Below the pieces are notes generated by a model that saw only the letters and a program-made list of their open reading frames with translations, searched no databases and was not told the origin of the DNA. A stretch of 64,000 nucleotides of DNA, taken from the NCBI GenBank assembly GCA_964538375.1, contig CAZIFQ010000013.1, positions 23,540 to 87,539 of the forward strand, given 5' to 3'. The translations under genes were made by a program, and so were the position numbers. Of the stretch, positions 45,327 to 54,726 are shown one piece after another. Numbering within the stretch: the stretch's first letter is position 1; each line of letters opens with the position of its first letter. This DNA comes from JAUUZQ01 sp964538375. GTDB taxonomy: Bacteria > Bacteroidota > Bacteroidia > Bacteroidales > GCA-2748055.

Positions 45327-48065
45327 CTAATTCTTTACAAATTTCTGTATAGAATCGTCAGTACGGATGATATAGATTCCGGTATCCAGACCGCTGATAT
45401 TAATTTTCATTTTGTTGTTGGTCACTTGTTCTGACTGAACAACTTTTCCTGTAATATCAATAATACTCAATGACTCGCTGTTCTCTAATCCTTCAACAAA
45501 CAATACGTTTGTGGCAGGAATAGGATAAACAGATAATGTACTGATAGTATTTAGATTAACACCTGTTTCAGCAACGGTAAATACAACACTATAAGTTACT
45601 TCAGTACCATCCTGAGCTGTAACAGCAACAGTTGTGGTCCTGGCAGCTTCGTCACCTGTAAGTCCAGTTGCATCTGTCTTAATAGCAGTTGCATTTGCAT
45701 CATCATTCAATGCATAAGTAACAGCAGGTACAGCTGTAGCTCCCATTGGAAGCTCAACTGGATATGACAATGTTGCTGCACTAAAAGCGTCAACGCTTGT
45801 TCCGTCTACCATAAGGTCAGATAAAGTAGCATCTGAACTATATGCCATAAGGTCAGTTGCAAGTCTCGGGGCTACTTTTGCCTCGTCATAATGCCAAATT
45901 GCAATACCCTGAACATCAGCCATTTTAGGAATACTCCCACTAATTACACCATAGAAATTCGTTCTGAAAATAGCTGTTGAAGCCCCTACAGTCACATTAT
46001 AATCATTACCGTCCTCAAATGTTCCGGCATCTGCAAAGGTCACTCCTACAATCTTAACAAATTCTGCCTCATAGTCTTTAAAATTAGTATTGAACTCATC
46101 GACAGTAAGAACCTGATTTTCAACTGTATTACCAGTGCTATTTGCAGCTCCGGGGTCAATAGTTGGCACCATTTCAAGCATACCGTAATACTCATCAACT
46201 TTACCTGTAAGTCCAATTACACCATCACCAATTTCATAAACTGTACTAATAAGACCAGGCTCGTAATTTCCATCAGGAGCATCATAGATCTCAATTGCAG
46301 CAGATGCATCTTCAAAATACTTCTTGTTTCCATAACTGTCCTTATGTGTCAATACTACTTCTCCTGTAACAGTATAAATCCTGTCCAAATCAGAAACGGC
46401 CCTAAATGCAGCAAGGTCAGTCACTTCAATAATCGGATTAAACAGTACCGCATAAGTAAGAATAGTTTCTCCGTCCTGTGCTGTAACAGCTACAGTTGTA
46501 GTTCTTGCTGTAACATCTCCGCTAAGGTCAGTAGCCGGAGTAACATCAACAGCCGCATTATCATCGGTTGTTGTAACGGTAACTTCCGGAACATCGGTTG
46601 CTCCAGCAGGAAGGTCTACAACATATGCGATTGTAGTTGATTCGAAACCATCAATTGTTGTTTCGCCAACCTTCAGATCAGAAAGTGATGCATCAGATCC
46701 TTGAATTGTGTATCCGGTTACCACTACATCGTCGATCTCCCATGTACCGGATCCCGGAGGATCTCCGCCGGCGAATTCAAACACAAAGGCAATATAACCA
46801 GTTCCTACATCTCCAGAAATATCGTATTCGCCAGACTCAAAGAAATCATATGAGTCCCCTGGAGATAGAGTAAAGCTGGCCGTTATATCATTCCAATTGG
46901 CCGCATCAATACCTACTTCAGTATAGTCACCCGTAAAGTCATTGGACAGGTAAACAGTTAATGTTGTAGTAGCATCACCATAATTGTTATACGAATTGAA
47001 ACTGATCATTTCGTCGGAAGCAACATCCATGTTGAATCCTGATGAAATCAACCAGTCTTCCTGTGCAGTGTGAGCTGAGTATGAGCTCATCTTAGCATAA
47101 CCACTTGACTGGTACCAGTCATAGTCATCTCCAATCACACTAACAGAATGGAAACCTCCAAGATCACTGTCAAAAGTCTCGCTCATCAGGACTTCACGTG
47201 GTATGCTAGGAGTAACATCAAATGTCGCAACAGCATCCTGCCTGTTTGGTGTATCTTCATCATCTTCAGCAACAAGGAACACTGATAAAGCAACATCCTT
47301 GGTCATTCCGCTTACATTTTCCATGGTCTCACCTGTAGCTGTAAAAGAACCTGCAACCAGTGCCGGAACACCTGATGGTCCGGTACCTGCAACTACTTCA
47401 GCAACTGAAGGAGCAGTTCCGCCTGAAGGCATTACCACATAATAAACAGTTGAAGTCTCGTCCAGCATTGCAGCAATATCAAATGATGTCTCAGCTAGAT
47501 TAGCCACCATAGGATAGTCGTCTCCCCATACAGGAGCAGACTCATCAGCAACGGCCACGAGAGAAAAATCATCCCAATAAGTAACAGCTCCACTATAAGT
47601 TCTTAATTCAAAATCAAGACTCACAGCTGTCGCAGGGGCCGCAACAGTTGCTGTATATTCAGTCCATGCACCACCGTTGTTATCCAGATAACCACCGTCA
47701 GGTCCCCTGATCTCTCCCTGGGTATCATCATATAAACCTGCTCCGTCTCCGTCTCTCCAGACACAATATAATCTTGAATCAGATTCGTCATTTTCTACAA
47801 CCTTATACCAAATAGTAAAAGTATAGGTTGTGCCTGCCTCAACAGTAATAGACTGTGCCAACTTACTTGTACCTCCATTATGCTTTGCAGAATAAGTACC
47901 ACCATGTATTTCAGTTGCTTCCTGATCAACACTTTCAACTGTAGTCCAGCTTGTCGGACTTGTTGCATCAACCCATGCTTCAAAGTCGCCATTGAGGACA
48001 AGGTTCTGGGCGCCAACAGAAACTGCCAGTATACCCAACACGAGTAATAAATAAAATTTCTTCAT
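45327..48065 (-). CDS. large T9SS surface protein: CBM-like, choice-of-anchor-J, cadherin-like and OB-fold domains
   Basis: 912 residues with a signal peptide (MKKFYLLLVLGILAVSVGAQ). Domains in order: CBM4/9-like sandwich (about 20-175; NLVLNGDFEAW), spacer, choice-of-anchor-J/cleaved-adhesin-like (about 290-455; SETFDSDLGGF ... WLISSGFN), cadherin-like repeat 1 (about 460-545), OB-fold-like DUF5689/DUF6359 (about 550-750; TGKVDEYYGMLEM), cadherin-like repeat 2 (about 755-835) and T9SS type A (about 840-912). The two cadherin-like repeats share ARTTTVAVTAQDG. No catalytic site is visible; probably a surface binding protein. It is the first gene of the nuclease cluster but has its own terminator. 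Confidence 0.88.
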   Translation of the reverse strand: MKKFYLLLVLGILAVSVGAQNLVLNGDFEAWVDATSPTSWTTVESVDQEATEIHGGTYSAKHNGGTSKLAQSITVEAGTTYTFTIWYKVVENDESDSRLYCVWRDGDGAGLYDDTQGEIRGPDGGYLDNNGGAWTEYTATVAAPATAVSLDFELRTYSGAVTYWDDFSLVAVADESAPVWGDDYPMVANLAETSFDIAAMLDETSTVYYVVMPSGGTAPSVAEVVAGTGPSGVPALVAGSFTATGETMENVSGMTKDVALSVFLVAEDDEDTPNRQDAVATFDVTPSIPREVLMSETFDSDLGGFHSVSVIGDDYDWYQSSGYAKMSSYSAHTAQEDWLISSGFNMDVASDEMISFNSYNNYGDATTTLTVYLSNDFTGDYTEVGIDAANWNDITASFTLSPGDSYDFFESGEYDISGDVGTGYIAFVFEFAGGDPPGSGTWEIDDVVVTGYTIQGSDASLSDLKVGETTIDGFESTTIAYVVDLPAGATDVPEVTVTTTDDNAAVDVTPATDLSGDVTARTTTVAVTAQDGETILTYAVLFNPIIEVTDLAAFRAVSDLDRIYTVTGEVVLTHKDSYGNKKYFEDASAAIEIYDAPDGNYEPGLISTVYEIGDGVIGLTGKVDEYYGMLEMVPTIDPGAANSTGNTVENQVLTVDEFNTNFKDYEAEFVKIVGVTFADAGTFEDGNDYNVTVGASTAIFRTNFYGVISGSIPKMADVQGIAIWHYDEAKVAPRLATDLMAYSSDATLSDLMVDGTSVDAFSAATLSYPVELPMGATAVPAVTYALNDDANATAIKTDATGLTGDEAARTTTVAVTAQDGTEVTYSVVFTVAETGVNLNTISTLSVYPIPATNVLFVEGLENSESLSIIDITGKVVQSEQVTNNKMKINISGLDTGIYIIRTDDSIQKFVKN

Positions 48066-48275
48066 AGTTATAAGTATTAGATTAAAAATTAATTGTTTAT
48101 TATTTCATTTTTTAAGGTCAAAACAAAGAATTAAAAAGGGTGAACAAGATAGTTATTCCGAATCGGATTGGTATCTAATTGTTAATAAGTTGTGTGTAAA
48201 TCGGCCATGTCCTTTAACAGGAGTAAAAGTAATTTTCCCTCCCAAGATAACAGAGCTGAAAATGTTAAATTATAA

Positions 48276-48453
48276 TTAAGCAAGCTCAATTTTGACAAGC
48301 GTATTCTTATCGTTCTTGAAGCGTGGGTTTTCTTCCATGATAAAAATGGTGGCCAGGTTCTGTTTAAAGTATCCTTGCCCGAAATTAAACCTGCACTTTT
48401 TTAAAGGATTCTTCAATATCATCAACATATAGTATTTTTCTATTCTCCTTCAT
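48276..48453 (-). pseudogene. frameshifted small gene or remnant
   Basis: Two short frames overlap on the minus strand. Frame A starts at 48453 (MKENRKILYVDDIEESFKKVQV, stop 48385-48387). Frame B reads ...NPLKKCRFNFGQGYFKQN..., then ATIFIMEENPRFKNDKNTL and VKIELA to the stop at 48276-48278. They meet at a run of six A residues; one base fewer would fuse them into a single 58-residue protein. Composition looks coding. I do not recognise the family. It begins 26 bp after the P-loop kinase-like gene. Frame B alone from 48428 would be a 50-residue product. Confidence 0.45.
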
Positions 48454-48478
48454 CAGCGAACTCAATCAGCGGGAAATT

Positions 48479-49144
48479 TTACAATTCTGCTTCTTCCGGT
48501 GTAACCACCATATATGATTTATTGACAATCATATCCGCCATTGGCCTTAGTGAGGAAACGGCCAAATGTTCATGCTCTAAAATCGATAACCTGAAATCGC
48601 TCATGGCCTCTTTCATCCGAATAATCTGATTGATTTTTGTCTCATGATAAGTAAGGTCAATAAATACCCTCAGGTCGATATTAGGCGCATTGATGGCATA
48701 CAATCCATCCACTATCAGAAGATCAATCTTTTCAAAATCTACAATTAATTTATCCACCTGCTCCGGAATCAGATCAATGCAGGGCATCACACACTCCTGG
48801 GCATCTTTAAAATCATTAATGGTTTTTTTAAGCTTAATCCAGTCGTACTCCTCCAACCCAATCTTATCAAATCCTTTGTTTCTTCTCCACTCTTCCCTGA
48901 GCAAGGGCTGAATCTTGTAATAATTATCTGTGTGGACCACCTTCACCCTGATGTGGTTTTCCTTAAGGGCCTTTCCAAGAGCATGTGCAAGCTCCGACTT
49001 CCCTGATCCGCTTTCCCCGGAAATCCCAACCACATAACGATACCTGGTATCCTCTTTTTCAGTAATATTCTTTAACACCATTTCACAAAGACTTGCAGCT
49101 GCCTCTTTATGCATATCATTGATAAGTAAAATATCTCCTAACAT
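48479..49144 (-). CDS. uridine-kinase-like P-loop protein
   Basis: 221 residues: Walker A VGISGESGSGKSELAHAL (about 38-55), the acceptor-site segment VVHTDNYYKIQPLLREEWRRNKG, Walker B LLIVDGLYAI and a late Arg-rich lid (IIRMKEAMSDFR). This is the PRK/uridine kinase fold. It starts 12 bp after the HAD-GH65 fusion, so it is likely in the same transcript and might phosphorylate a sugar or nucleoside released in that pathway rather than uridine. Substrate not determined. Confidence 0.85.
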   Translation of the reverse strand: MLGDILLINDMHKEAAASLCEMVLKNITEKEDTRYRYVVGISGESGSGKSELAHALGKALKENHIRVKVVHTDNYYKIQPLLREEWRRNKGFDKIGLEEYDWIKLKKTINDFKDAQECVMPCIDLIPEQVDKLIVDFEKIDLLIVDGLYAINAPNIDLRVFIDLTYHETKINQIIRMKEAMSDFRLSILEHEHLAVSSLRPMADMIVNKSYMVVTPEEAEL

Positions 49145-49156
49145 GATTCAGAATAT

Positions 49157-52100
49157 TTATTTGTAATTAATTTTCTTTGGAACACCATTTTCCAGGGTCT
49201 CTTCCTGCGCACAAATATGGACTTTTATTTTATTTTTCTTTGTCGATTCTGAAATAATTTCAAGCTCAGATTCTGAAATGGTTACATCATATTTTGTTCC
49301 CTTGAACCTGAAGCTAAATTGAAGATTCTTCCATCCGGAAGGTAAAGCCGGACAAAGACCCGGAATCTCACCTTTCAGTGTAAGGCCAGCGTAGGATACA
49401 AGTGTATCATAAACGGTCCCGGCCATAACGCCACAATGCACTCCTTCTCCCGTTGTTCCTCCCTGGATATCAACCAGGTCACTCTCGAGTGCCTCTATAT
49501 ATAAGTTCCACCCCAATTCCTTCAGTCCTGCCTTGTAAGCAAGCCGTGCATGAACCAGGCGACTCAGTGTAGAACCATGAGAAGTTCTTGCGATATAATA
49601 CTCAAAGTTCTTTGCAATATAATCTTCCGGGACATCGTACCCGAGTTCATTAATAATATGACTTACCTCTTCGTTCCCCAGGTTATAAAATGTCATCAGA
49701 AAATCTGCCTGTTTGGCCAGTTTATAATCGTCGGGCGACTCACCCTCAGCTTTCAAAACCCTGTCCATACGGTGCAGGTCTTCATATTTCCCTTTGTATG
49801 CATCCCAGTTCACCTCTTTCAAACTAAAATAACCACTGAACTGTTCAACAATTCCCTCGTCATCAATATTTAATGCTAACATTTTCCTCACACTATCCCA
49901 GTGACCCAGTTGTCCGCTGCTAATATTTATCTTCGTCAACACCTCCAACACAAGCTCTGGTCCAAATACCTCTTTAAAGTGGTTTATCTTATCAAGCATC
50001 CAGCTAACCATGATATTCGTGTAGGCATTATCCGTAACTCCTCCCTCATCGCTCCCTGGCAACTTCTCATGGAATTCATCAGGTCCCATGACTTTATCAA
50101 TATGATATCTTCCGTCATCTTCACCCAATGTAGTTTTACTGATCCAGAACTTACAAATATCCAGGTATAGCTCCAGTCCATACTCCTTCATAAAGTCCTT
50201 GTCATCCGTAGCTGCAAAATAGTTCCATACATTGTAGGCAATAGCCAGTGAAATATGTCTTTGCAAAGAGCTGTAATCATCTCCCCACTCTCCTGACAAT
50301 GGATTCAGATGAACAATTTGTGTCTCCTCCCTGCCATCACTCCCACTCTGCCAGGGGAACATGGCTCCCTCAAATTCAAATTCCTGCGCGTATTCTCTTG
50401 CCTTGTCAAGCCGCTTGTACCTATACATCAATACAGATTTTGTTACTTCTGGGAAATGAATATTATACATGGGAAGAATAAAGAGTTCATCCCAGAAAAT
50501 ATGACCCCTGTAAGCTTCACCGTGAAGTCCGCGAGGCGGAATTCCAGCATCCAATTCTGCATGATGGGGTGAAGCACTTACCATCATGTGGTAATTATGA
50601 AGCCGCAGAAGCTTCTGTGCTTTTCTATCACCCTCAACTTTAATGTCAATCTCATCCCAGATTGATTTCCATTCTACTTCAGATTTACTCAGTTCATCGG
50701 TGAAAGACTCAATTTTTCCCAATGCAGAAACAGCATCATTCATCGGCGCCTTGGAATCATTTTCCAGCGTTGTGTATAGCGCTACTAACTTGTCTACCAC
50801 CACTTCTTTTCCCTGCTCGGCAGCAACTTTAATGGTTTCTGTGAGTTTTGATTTTCCGGAAGTCTTAGACCTCTCTATCCCGGAAAGTCCGGGGCCAGAA
50901 ACAGTATGCTTTGCTGCCATGGCAATCGAGGTACCAGACTCATTTGTCTTGACCAATAATTTCAAACAATCCCCTTCAATAGCTTCACTTACCGGCTCCA
51001 GTTGTTCCTGGTTCAGTTGTTTATATCGCTCAACACCTGCATTGATATGGTCGCCAGAAATGGTAGACTCAATTTCCAATTGAGCAGAATAGTTCAACGG
51101 AGTCAGCGCATAGCTCAAACCCGCAACATGTTGATTATGCATACCAGCAAACCTGGTTGACTTTACTAAGGTCCTTCTGTTTTGTGCATCGACAACGATC
51201 AATTCTCTATCCACGGAACCATTTTTCATGTTAAGTCGCCGATGAATTTTCTCAACTTCTAAATTACAGTCAGGAGTAAATTCTAACCATTCTCCACCTT
51301 CGATACGAAATTTTATCGGCAGCCAATTTGAGATATTTACAAAATCTTCATTTTCAAGGTTTCTTTTAGCCACTTCAGAGATGCGCCTGTTAAACAAGCC
51401 CGTTACATAAGATCCTGGATAATTTACTGCGTTGGCCTTACTCTCTTCCAGTGCGCCACGGGTTCCAAAATACCCGTTTCCAATAGTAAGCAATGCCTCC
51501 CTTGATCGCTCCGTCTGCTGATCATAGTCATGATACTCCAGCAGCCAGGAATCCTCTTCCATGCCTTTATTGAACCAGTCATTGATTCGCTCCAGTGGTG
51601 TTTCTCCCAAATCTTCAACAACAATATCCGCACCATTGACTTGCAATTCTTTGATGTTATCTTCCCGGGCCACGCCAATGACAAGACCAAAATTGCCATT
51701 TCTGCCTGCCTGCACCCCTGATACTGCATCTTCGACCACAACAGATCTGTGGTATTCAACACCCAGGTTATCGCAAGCGGTTGTAAAAATATCCGGCTCC
51801 GGCTTTCCCTGCAGCCCTATTTCAGCTGATACAACTCCGTCTACTCTTGTCTCAAACAGGTGCAGTAAATTTGCCTGTTCAAGCACGGGTTTACAATTTT
51901 TACTTGAAGAGGCAACACCGATGCGTATGCCAGCTTTTTTCAGATCATGCAATAATTTTACAGAAGAATCATAGCATTTTATACCCTCTTCATCCAGCAC
52001 CTCGTTAAACAAGATGTTTTTTCGGTTGCCAACTGCACATACTGTCTCCATGGAAGGATCGTCTGAAGGATCCCCAAAAGGAATATCAATATCTCTTGAT

Positions 52101-52315
52101 TCGAGAAACGAGGCAACGCCTTTGTAACGCGGCTTGCCATCCACATATGGAAGATAATCACCTGCATGAGTGAACTCCTTGAAGGGTTCTCCAAATCGTT
52201 CCTCTCTCGACTTGAGATAATCATTAAACATCCGTCTCCAGGCAGATCCGTGAACCAGCGCGGTTTGTGTGATTACTCCGTCAAGATCAAATATAACAGC
52301 ATCAAAATTGTACAT
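49157..52315 (-). CDS. beta-phosphoglucomutase (HAD) - GH65 phosphorylase fusion
   Basis: 1052 residues from MYNFDAVIFDLDGVITQT. The longest frame adds 71 residues translated from a purine tract and is rejected. The HAD beta-phosphoglucomutase domain (about 1-235) has nucleophile DLDGV and KPEPDIF, SVVVEDAVSGVQAG. The GH65 domain (about 265-1040) has the catalytic-acid segment VMGPDEFHE (about 740) and EGVHCGVMAGT. GH65 enzymes phosphorolyse alpha-glucosides such as trehalose, maltose or kojibiose with inversion to beta-glucose-1-P, which the fused HAD domain would turn into glucose-6-P. Next to otsAB, trehalose is the likely substrate. Confidence 0.9.
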   Translation of the reverse strand: MYNFDAVIFDLDGVITQTALVHGSAWRRMFNDYLKSREERFGEPFKEFTHAGDYLPYVDGKPRYKGVASFLESRDIDIPFGDPSDDPSMETVCAVGNRKNILFNEVLDEEGIKCYDSSVKLLHDLKKAGIRIGVASSSKNCKPVLEQANLLHLFETRVDGVVSAEIGLQGKPEPDIFTTACDNLGVEYHRSVVVEDAVSGVQAGRNGNFGLVIGVAREDNIKELQVNGADIVVEDLGETPLERINDWFNKGMEEDSWLLEYHDYDQQTERSREALLTIGNGYFGTRGALEESKANAVNYPGSYVTGLFNRRISEVAKRNLENEDFVNISNWLPIKFRIEGGEWLEFTPDCNLEVEKIHRRLNMKNGSVDRELIVVDAQNRRTLVKSTRFAGMHNQHVAGLSYALTPLNYSAQLEIESTISGDHINAGVERYKQLNQEQLEPVSEAIEGDCLKLLVKTNESGTSIAMAAKHTVSGPGLSGIERSKTSGKSKLTETIKVAAEQGKEVVVDKLVALYTTLENDSKAPMNDAVSALGKIESFTDELSKSEVEWKSIWDEIDIKVEGDRKAQKLLRLHNYHMMVSASPHHAELDAGIPPRGLHGEAYRGHIFWDELFILPMYNIHFPEVTKSVLMYRYKRLDKAREYAQEFEFEGAMFPWQSGSDGREETQIVHLNPLSGEWGDDYSSLQRHISLAIAYNVWNYFAATDDKDFMKEYGLELYLDICKFWISKTTLGEDDGRYHIDKVMGPDEFHEKLPGSDEGGVTDNAYTNIMVSWMLDKINHFKEVFGPELVLEVLTKINISSGQLGHWDSVRKMLALNIDDEGIVEQFSGYFSLKEVNWDAYKGKYEDLHRMDRVLKAEGESPDDYKLAKQADFLMTFYNLGNEEVSHIINELGYDVPEDYIAKNFEYYIARTSHGSTLSRLVHARLAYKAGLKELGWNLYIEALESDLVDIQGGTTGEGVHCGVMAGTVYDTLVSYAGLTLKGEIPGLCPALPSGWKNLQFSFRFKGTKYDVTISESELEIISESTKKNKIKVHICAQEETLENGVPKKINYK

Positions 52316-52382
52316 TCTTGTCAAATTTATTGTTGTATAGTTGTTTTCCGAGCTCAAGGTATCTATTTTTATAGAAGCATTC

Positions 52383-52502
52383 AAGTAGGAAGAAGGAAAA
52401 AGAAAAAGGTAAAAAGGAAAAAGAAAAAAGTACAAAGTACAAAGGAAGAAGTAAAAAATAAAAGGGGAAAAGTAAAAAGTAGGAGGGAAAAAAGAAAAAA
52501 AC
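52383..52502. repeat. 7-bp-period purine tract before otsAB
   Basis: About 17 degenerate heptamers (consensus AAAAAGT or AAAAAGG), more than 90 percent purine on the plus strand, ending at the otsAB ATG. It fills most of the divergent gap between the trehalose genes and includes an AGGAGG too far (about 16 nt) from the ATG for a normal Shine-Dalgarno. Confidence 0.6.
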
Positions 52503-54710
52503 ATGAAAAGACTCTTTCTCGCATCCAATCAACTACCGGTCAATATTATAAGAAAAGAAAATGACTTTGAAGTTCACCCGGCAGAAGAATTAACAATTTC
52601 CGGACTAAAAGAATTTTACAGCGGATATGAAACCAGGTGGATAGGACTTACCGGCATTGATGACCTGGACCTCACTATCCATGAACAGCATGATTTGAAA
52701 ATTAATCTGGCTGAATTTGAATGTATCCCTCTCTTCCCTGATCCAGAAGATTATGACCTTTACCTGCATGGTTTTTCCCGGAATACAATTTGGCCTCTCT
52801 TCCATTACTTCACACAAAACGCCATCTATAATGATGAATCATGGGATGCTTATGTTCGCGTAAACCAGCTGTATGCCGATCAGATTCTTCAATTGGTAGA
52901 TGAAGGAGATATACTCTGGATCCACGATTTCCACCTGATGCTTTTGCCAAGCATGGTCAAGGAAAAAATGCCTGGATTATCTATCGGGTTATTTATGCAC
53001 ATTCCTTTCCCTTCATTTGAGATTTTCAGGTTAATACCGTGGAGAGTTCAAATAATCGAGGGAATACTTGGCGCTGACCTGGTGGGATTTCATACCTACG
53101 ACTATGTACGTCACTTCCTCAGCTGCGTGAGAAGAATTATGGGCATTGAAACAGTTTTCAACCGCATCAGGATTGAAGAAAGAGTGATGAAGGTTGATGC
53201 TTTCCCAAAAGGCATTAATTTCAAAAAATTCAAGGAGAGTCGTGAAAATCAAGTGGCACAAACCAAGTTTCAAAAGGAGATCGAATCACATATTGTTGCC
53301 TATTCTTCAGAAAAAATAATACTATCAATCGATAAATTAAACTATACCAAAGGTATCCCTCTCCGGCTTAGGGCTTATGAGCTATTTTTACGGGAGAATC
53401 CTCAATACCTGGAAAAAGTAAGCTTGATTCTACTGGCAATGAAATCGGGAGAAACAGGTGAAGTTTATGATTCATTAAAAAGAGAAGTTGACGAACTCGT
53501 GGGTAGAATTAACGGTAACTATGGTACCATCACCTGGATGCCTGTCAGGTATCTCAACAGGGAATTCTCCATTGATGAGTTAATCGATATGTACACCATT
53601 GCCGACATTGCCATCATCCTCCCCTTAAGAGACGGAATGAACCTGGTTGCAAAGGAGTATGTCGCCACCTGCTATGATGGTACCGGTGTCCTTATTCTTA
53701 GCGAGATGGCTGGAGCAGCCAAAGAGCTTCATGAATCACTTATTGTAAATCCAAATGACCTTGGAGATATAGTTGTTGCCATCAAGGATGCATTGCAAAT
53801 GCCTGATGTTGAACAGATAAGAAGGAACAAGGTAATGAACCAACGCCTGGAGAGATACACCATTGATCGCTGGGCCAACGATTTCGTAAAGAGCTTAGAA
53901 AATGTAGCTGAAAGTCAGAAAACCTCCCTCACAAGGAAGGTGAATGTGAATCGCATGAAGGAGATTGTAGATAAATACAACAAGTCAAAACAGCGAATTC
54001 TCTTCCTGGATTATGACGGAACCCTGTCGGGATTTAAAAAGAATCCTGAAGATGCATTGCCTGACCAGGAATTATATGATATTTTAGCAGAGCTGCTGAA
54101 AGATAAACGCAATACTGTTACTATTATCAGTGGCCGGGACAAGGAAACTTTAAGCAGGTGGTTTGATGATAAATGGAACATCCATTTTATTGCTGAACAT
54201 GGTGTCTGGATTAAAGATCCCGGTGGTGAGTGGCACATGCTGGAACAGATTGACAATACCTGGAAGGAATCAATACTACCGCTTCTTGAATACTATGCTG
54301 ATCAAACACCACGCTCTTTTATTGAACATAAAAACTTTTCATTGGTTTGGCACTACAGGAAAGCCGATCCGGACCTGGGCATACAGAGAGCATGGGAGCT
54401 AAAAGATGAACTCCGATCGCTTACTTCCAACCTCAACCTGGAGATTATGGATGGTGATAAGGTACTCGAGATAAAATATTCAGGTATTAATAAAGGCCGG
54501 GCAGCGCTTAATAAAATGGGGGACACTGAGTATGATTTCATATTTGCAGTGGGTGACGACTGGACAGATGAATATACCTTCGAAGCAATGCCGGAAAAAG
54601 CATACACAATAAAAGTAGGTGCAAAAACCACGCAGGCAAATTATTACATTGAGAATGTTGCCATGGTAAGAAAAATGCTGGGCTGCTTGGGTGGCACCCC
54701 ATGTGAGTAG
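52503..54710 (+). CDS. otsAB: bifunctional trehalose-6-phosphate synthase/phosphatase
   Basis: 735 residues joining a GT20 synthase (about 1-470) and a HAD trehalose-6-phosphatase (about 490-735). Synthase landmarks: ASNQLPVNI, HDFHLMLLPSM, GLFMHIPFPSFEIFR and the nucleotide-sugar loop RDGMNLVAKEYVA (about 375). Phosphatase landmarks: FLDYDGTLSG (about 500), ISGRDKETL and GDDWTDEYTFEAM. It makes trehalose from UDP-glucose and glucose-6-P in two steps. The divergent HAD-GH65 fusion can degrade the product, giving a synthesis-and-recycling pair. Confidence 0.95.
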   Translation: MKRLFLASNQLPVNIIRKENDFEVHPAEELTISGLKEFYSGYETRWIGLTGIDDLDLTIHEQHDLKINLAEFECIPLFPDPEDYDLYLHGFSRNTIWPLFHYFTQNAIYNDESWDAYVRVNQLYADQILQLVDEGDILWIHDFHLMLLPSMVKEKMPGLSIGLFMHIPFPSFEIFRLIPWRVQIIEGILGADLVGFHTYDYVRHFLSCVRRIMGIETVFNRIRIEERVMKVDAFPKGINFKKFKESRENQVAQTKFQKEIESHIVAYSSEKIILSIDKLNYTKGIPLRLRAYELFLRENPQYLEKVSLILLAMKSGETGEVYDSLKREVDELVGRINGNYGTITWMPVRYLNREFSIDELIDMYTIADIAIILPLRDGMNLVAKEYVATCYDGTGVLILSEMAGAAKELHESLIVNPNDLGDIVVAIKDALQMPDVEQIRRNKVMNQRLERYTIDRWANDFVKSLENVAESQKTSLTRKVNVNRMKEIVDKYNKSKQRILFLDYDGTLSGFKKNPEDALPDQELYDILAELLKDKRNTVTIISGRDKETLSRWFDDKWNIHFIAEHGVWIKDPGGEWHMLEQIDNTWKESILPLLEYYADQTPRSFIEHKNFSLVWHYRKADPDLGIQRAWELKDELRSLTSNLNLEIMDGDKVLEIKYSGINKGRAALNKMGDTEYDFIFAVGDDWTDEYTFEAMPEKAYTIKVGAKTTQANYYIENVAMVRKMLGCLGGTPCE

Positions 54711-54726
54711 ACCTGGTCTTTTACCT

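Noticed and set aside
42034..52224. Many antisense frames of 60-190 residues inside the T9SS, receptor and GH65 genes
   Set aside because: Each is fully overlapped by a long gene with clear domains and has no promoter or family match of its own.
52316..52528. 71-residue N-terminal extension of the HAD-GH65 protein rich in Phe/Tyr/Leu
   Set aside because: It is the antisense translation of the purine heptamer tract; the HAD domain starts cleanly at 52315.
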